Source of the DNA: a bacterium
GTDB lineage: Bacteria; Armatimonadota; HRBIN16
Reading direction: 5' to 3'
Length of the DNA stretch: 8,154 bases
Assembly (NCBI GenBank): GCA_025057335.1
Contig: JANWXG010000109.1
Location: 1 to 8,154, forward strand
A program made the position numbers and the translations under genes. Below, one piece after another: positions 6,272 to 8,154 of this stretch (positions within the stretch are counted from its first letter, which is position 1; each line of letters opens with the position of its first letter). Under the pieces are notes generated by a model, which saw only the letters and a program-made list of their open reading frames with translations, made no database searches and was not told the origin of the DNA.

Positions 6272-7087
6272 TCAGAGGTTCTCGCCTACAGGCTGAGCGT
6301 GGGCGATTCGCCTCACTGCCTCAAACAACATGATGCCCGTCGCAACCGCCACGTTAAGCGACTGCGCTCCGCCGCCCATTGGAATGCGCACCAGCGTGTC
6401 CATCGCCTCGCGCGTCTGGGAGAGCAAGCCCGTCTCCTCGTTACCCACCCACAGCGCGAAGGGAGGAGAGAGGTCTTCCTCCCACAGCACCTTCTGGGCG
6501 TGCGCACTGGAGCCAACCAGTCGCCAGCTGTGCTGGCGGAGCGCTTCAATCACTTGTCTGCTATCCTTGCAGCAGACGACGGGCAGAAAGGCGATGCTGC
6601 CTGTGGAAGAGCGTACGCTTGCGCGGCTGTAAGGGTCGGCAAGAGGAGAAGCTAGCACCAGAGCACGAACCTGCGCGGCGTCCGCTGTACGGATAAGCAT
6701 CCCCAAGTTGCGCGGGTCCTGTATGCGCTCGGCGACCAGCACTATCCCCGCACAGGGGGAGCAGACCTCATCCAGCGTGACCTCCCACCAGGGCATCACC
6801 GCAACGGCAGCTGTGCTCGTCTCATAACTGCTGACGAGCAGGCGATGGAACAGCCCCTTGCGCACCGAGTAGACCGGGATACCCTGCTCCTCACAAGCAG
6901 CAGCCAGCTCGGGTTCGGTCTCCTCCTTGATGTACACCTCCAGCGGGCGCAAGGGGGCACGGAGCGCCTTGGCAATCGCAGAGGCGCCTTCCATCAGGAA
7001 ACGACGTTCCGCCTCTCGCGGCGCAGGCTCCGTGAGCCGACACGCCGCGCGAAAAGCGGGATGTTTGAGCTGGTCAACGAGCTGCAT
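6272..7087 (-). CDS. TrmH/SpoU family RNA 2'-O-ribose methyltransferase
   Basis: Transfers a methyl group from S-adenosylmethionine to a ribose 2'-OH of tRNA or rRNA; the exact nucleotide is not deducible. The 271 residues fit the family. An N-terminal substrate-binding domain (about 1-100) begins at the element REAERRFLMEGASAIAKAL (24-42), the L30e-like part typical of RlmB/TsnR relatives. The catalytic SPOUT knot domain carries motif 1 AERIQDPRNLGMLIRTADA (119-137, Asn127 and Arg133), motif 2 LWVGNEETGL (212-221) and motif 3 IPMGGGAQSLNVAVATG (235-251), with the Ser-Leu-Asn and glycine loop that bind cofactor. The frame is open to 7186, but the ATG at 7087 is chosen because the family homology starts there and GAGGCG lies 8 bases upstream. 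It is first in a three-gene unit. Confidence 0.92.
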   Translation of the reverse strand: MQLVDQLKHPAFRAACRLTEPAPREAERRFLMEGASAIAKALRAPLRPLEVYIKEETEPELAAACEEQGIPVYSVRKGLFHRLLVSSYETSTAAVAVMPWWEVTLDEVCSPCAGIVLVAERIQDPRNLGMLIRTADAAQVRALVLASPLADPYSRASVRSSTGSIAFLPVVCCKDSRQVIEALRQHSWRLVGSSAHAQKVLWEEDLSPPFALWVGNEETGLLSQTREAMDTLVRIPMGGGAQSLNVAVATGIMLFEAVRRIAHAQPVGENL

Positions 7088-7190
7088 AGTGTGTCGCCTC
7101 GTTCTGCCACTGCATCCTTGCCTGCCTTTCCTGATTATGCCTGAAGCCGAGAGGCTCCTGCCGAGTAGGTCTCTGTAGAGGCGCACGGAC
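7088..7190 (-). promoter_or_regulatory. Probable leader/promoter region of the TrmH-MFS-DUF429 operon
   Basis: These bases lie directly upstream of the first gene of the minus-strand operon. The best -10 candidate on the minus strand is CATAAT (plus-strand 7134-7139), about 47 bases before the start codon, but no good -35 lies at the right distance, so the promoter is only tentative. Positions 7151-7165 carry a stray 15-base fragment (GAGGCTCCTGCCGAG) of the 131-bp repeat found further right. Confidence 0.3.
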
Positions 7191-7250
7191 GTGAGCCCCC
7201 ATCCCTTTCCCTCCCCGTTCGCGGGGAGGTATGGTGGGGGTTCAGCTCAC
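7191..7250. repeat. 60-bp interrupted palindrome with TTCG-capped core
   Basis: The core is a perfect 8-bp stem closed by a TTCG tetraloop: CCTCCCCG (7210-7217), TTCG, CGGGGAGG (7222-7229). Outside it, CCCCCA (7197-7202 region) can pair with TGGGGG (7235-7240), and the ends GTGAGC (7191-7196) and GCTCAC (7245-7250) are exact complements. The whole can fold into one long interrupted stem. It has no following T-run on either strand and lies between divergent genes, so it is not an ordinary terminator. A dispersed palindromic repeat is the best reading. Confidence 0.75.
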
Positions 7251-7259
7251 CTGGAGGTT

Positions 7260-7275
7260 CGCCCTCCAGAGGGCG
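7260..7275. repeat. Perfect 7-bp inverted repeat CGCCCTC-CA-GAGGGCG
   Basis: The arms 7260-7266 and 7269-7275 are exactly complementary around two bases. The same CCCTCC/GGAGGG words end the composite repeat elements to the right, so this looks like a collapsed or rearranged end of that family rather than a separate signal. Confidence 0.5.
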
Positions 7276-7347
7276 TCGGTTGGAGGGCGAGGTTCCTGCC
7301 GAGCCGTCGGTTCTGGGCGGTCGCGACAGAGCGCGACCCTCCAATGT

Positions 7348-7404
7348 TGTCATGCTGAGCGACAGCGAAGCATCTGAGACCCTTCGCTGACGTTCAGGGT
7401 GACA
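7348..7404. repeat. TGTCA-ended dispersed palindrome, copy 1
   Basis: A 57-bp element running from TGTCA to TGACA. The outer arms TGTCATGCTGAGCG and CGTTCAGGGTGACA match at 11 of 14 positions when one is reverse-complemented. Inside, AGCGAAG (7364-7370) and CTTCGCT (7382-7388) are exact complements, so the whole can form an extended cruciform or RNA stem. I recall near-identical palindromes scattered through many environmental bacterial genomes, where they often create bogus small proteins; this is memory, not a search result. Confidence 0.75.
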
Positions 7405-7478
7405 AAAGGAGTAGAGGGCGAGGCTCCCGCCGAGCCGTCGGTTTTGAGCGGTCGCGACAGAGCGCAACCCTCCAGTGT

Positions 7479-7535
7479 TGTCATGCTGAGCGACAGCGAA
7501 GCACGTGAGACCCTTCGCTGACGCTCAGGGTGACA
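7479..7535. repeat. TGTCA-ended dispersed palindrome, copy 2
   Basis: Same length and structure as the copy 131 bases to the left. It has three substitutions: two in the central loop (ATC to ACG) and one in the right arm (GTTCAG to GCTCAG). The right-arm change improves pairing with the left arm GCTGAGC, so this copy is the better palindrome. Confidence 0.75.
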
Positions 7536-7672
7536 AAAGGAGTAGAGGGCGAAGCTACTGCCGAGCCGTCCTGCCGAGCAGACGCGAAGGGGTTCATTGG
7601 ACGTGAGCAGAGAGCTTCTGCTTTGTTCAGGAGGAAAGCGTTCGCGGATTGTGGAAGACGAGCGAGCCCTGC

Positions 7673-7695
7673 GGTGCTCCGCCGCACCCCTTTTT
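7673..7695 (+). terminator. Possible intrinsic terminator
   Basis: GGTGC (7673-7677), loop TCCGCC, GCACC (7684-7688), then CC and five T (7691-7695). The stem is short but GC-rich, and the T-run is on the plus strand. No gene lies just upstream on that strand, so it would end either a short leader/small RNA or read-through from the repeats. It sits 145 bases ahead of the GH38 start, so an attenuator-like role is possible but unproven. Confidence 0.4.
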
Positions 7696-7760
7696 CAAGC
7701 GCACTCCTTTGCTCCGTACGGGCAGGGCAGGACACTCCGCTCCCGAATTGGCGAGTACCT

Positions 7761-7780
7761 TTTGCCGAAAAGCAGGCAAA
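7761..7780. promoter_or_regulatory. 20-bp inverted repeat, candidate operator
   Basis: TTTGCC (7761-7766) and GGCAAA (7775-7780) are exact complements separated by 8 bases, centred about 70 bases before the GH38 start codon. The position and symmetry would suit a dimeric repressor or activator site for a sugar-utilisation gene. It does not match a regulator consensus I can name. Confidence 0.3.
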
Positions 7781-7826
7781 TAGCTCGCACCCAACGAATG
7801 ATTAGCCAAAGCAACGGACTTCTCAC

Positions 7827-7835
7827 AGGGAGAGG
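7827..7835 (+). promoter_or_regulatory. Ribosome binding site fixing the GH38 start
   Basis: AGGGAGAGG lies 4-7 bases before the ATG at 7840. An in-frame ATG at 7798 is also possible, but nothing resembling a binding site precedes it, so 7840 is preferred. Confidence 0.65.
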
Positions 7836-7839
7836 CACA

Positions 7840-8154
7840 ATGACACCGGACGAACGGATAGATGCAGTGTGGCAATCGGTGCGCTACACCGACGCGCAAA
7901 TGCGCCGGTGGGTAGAGCGCCTTCAGGCACAGGTGGAGTTTGCACGACAACTGGCGCAGGCGAACCCGTCCCACCAGGCGGAGTGGGAAGAGCTTATCCT
8001 GAGCGCAGTGCAGCACTTCGCGCAGGCAATCGCCGAGGGCAAGTCGGTTGTGGAAGCTGTGCAGCAGGCGGAAGCGACGCTCAGCCCGCTCTCGCCTGTG
8101 GCGAAGCAATACACCATCCACTGTGTGGGGCACGCGCACATCGACATGAACTGG
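7840..8154 (+). CDS. Alpha-mannosidase, glycoside hydrolase family 38, N-terminal part
   Basis: The frame runs from ATG 7840 to the last base without a stop: 105 residues of a protein that in this family is usually 800-1000 or more. The first 85 or so residues are a charged helical region (VERLQAQVEFARQLAQ, AVQHFAQAIAEGKSVVEAV) as seen ahead of the catalytic domain in bacterial GH38 enzymes. The fragment ends TIHCVGHAHIDMNW (92-105), the hallmark opening strand of the catalytic domain. By comparison with insect Golgi mannosidase II, His100 and Asp102 should be two of the zinc ligands. The catalytic Asp nucleophile and remaining ligands lie beyond the window. The enzyme would hydrolyse alpha-mannosides by a retaining mechanism; substrate and location are unknown, though no signal peptide is present. 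It is divergent from the TrmH operon. Confidence 0.85.
   Translation, partial: MTPDERIDAVWQSVRYTDAQMRRWVERLQAQVEFARQLAQANPSHQAEWEELILSAVQHFAQAIAEGKSVVEAVQQAEATLSPLSPVAKQYTIHCVGHAHIDMNW

Larger units (their letters stand above)
7283..7570. repeat. 131-bp tandem repeat, 2.2 copies
   Basis: Unit 1 is 7283-7413, unit 2 is 7414-7544, and a 26-base start of unit 3 is 7545-7570, giving an exact period of 131. By eye, units 1 and 2 differ at 9 positions (about 93% identity), 8 of them transitions, with no insertions or deletions. Each full unit contains a composite GGAGGG...CCCTCC element (7282-7342; 7413-7473) carrying the hairpin of the 4024-4230 family (7319-7338 perfect, 7450-7469 with one C/A mismatch). 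A TGTCA-ended palindrome follows. The partial third unit stops inside the first half of the composite element. Reading frames running through the repeats are treated as spurious. Confidence 0.92.
7571..7839. other. Non-coding leader region upstream of the GH38 gene
   Basis: No convincing gene is seen in these 269 bases. They hold a perfect 6-bp hairpin AGCAGA-GAGCT-TCTGCT (7606-7622), an AGGAGG-like word at about 7630 not followed by a usable start, the terminator-like hairpin at 7673-7695, the inverted repeat at 7761-7780 and the ribosome binding site at 7827-7835. A frame open across 7530-7805 starts inside the tandem repeat and has no family resemblance. Confidence 0.6.

Noticed and set aside
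7088..7186. 33-residue N-terminal extension of the TrmH-family protein.
   Set aside because: The extension has no family resemblance and contains repeat-derived sequence; the ATG at 7087 has a reasonable ribosome site.
7135..7467. Minus-strand frame of 110 codons across the repeats.
   Set aside because: Its sequence is entirely translated palindromic repeat, so it is regarded as a false gene.
7530..7805. Plus-strand frame of 91 codons before the GH38 gene.
   Set aside because: It begins inside the tandem repeat, crosses a terminator-like hairpin, and has no start signal or family similarity.

Overview
The window is ordinary-looking bacterial chromosome of fairly high GC. It holds seven complete protein genes, one gene cut off at the right edge, and two repeat-filled intergenic regions. 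The gene content (long serA, DUF2142-like membrane glycosyltransferase, DUF429 protein, GH38 alpha-mannosidase) and the style of the intergenic palindromes suggest an environmental, non-model lineage. My best guess is an Armatimonadota- or Chloroflexota-like bacterium. That guess rests on recollection of similar repeats and gene sets, not on a database search.

Layout. From the left, a plus-strand pair: serA (58-1650, serine biosynthesis) followed after 2 bases by a polytopic glycosyltransferase-like membrane protein (1653-2954). Four bases further on it meets the tail of a minus-strand pair: an ElyC/SanA/YdcF-type (DUF218) membrane-anchored protein (3266-3919, TTG start set by a strong Shine-Dalgarno) and a 101-aa three-helix membrane protein (2959-3264). 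A non-coding gap (3920-4273) then holds a cluster of about six short hairpin repeats.

Next comes a tight minus-strand operon, transcribed right to left: a TrmH/SpoU-family RNA 2'-O-methyltransferase (6272-7087), an MFS transporter (4993-6249), and a DUF429 protein (4274-4996) whose GTG start overlaps the MFS stop by 4 bases. A 752-bp divergent region (7088-7839) separates this operon from a plus-strand gene beginning at 7840. Its first 105 residues end in the metal-binding HAHIDMNW motif of GH38 alpha-mannosidases. That divergent region is packed with a large TTCG-capped palindrome, a 131-bp unit repeated 2.2 times, and a terminator-like hairpin.

How the parts fit. The genes form small, functionally mixed transcription units: amino-acid biosynthesis, envelope glycan or lipid-carrier work, transport and RNA modification, and polysaccharide breakdown. 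I see no phage, insertion sequence with transposase, CRISPR, toxin-antitoxin or defence system. The signal least explained by the genes is the repeat family shared by the two intergenic regions. Its 20-nt hairpins differ in sequence between copies, yet several keep perfect pairing through paired changes, and at both loci copies face each other to make a composite element of about 60 bp.
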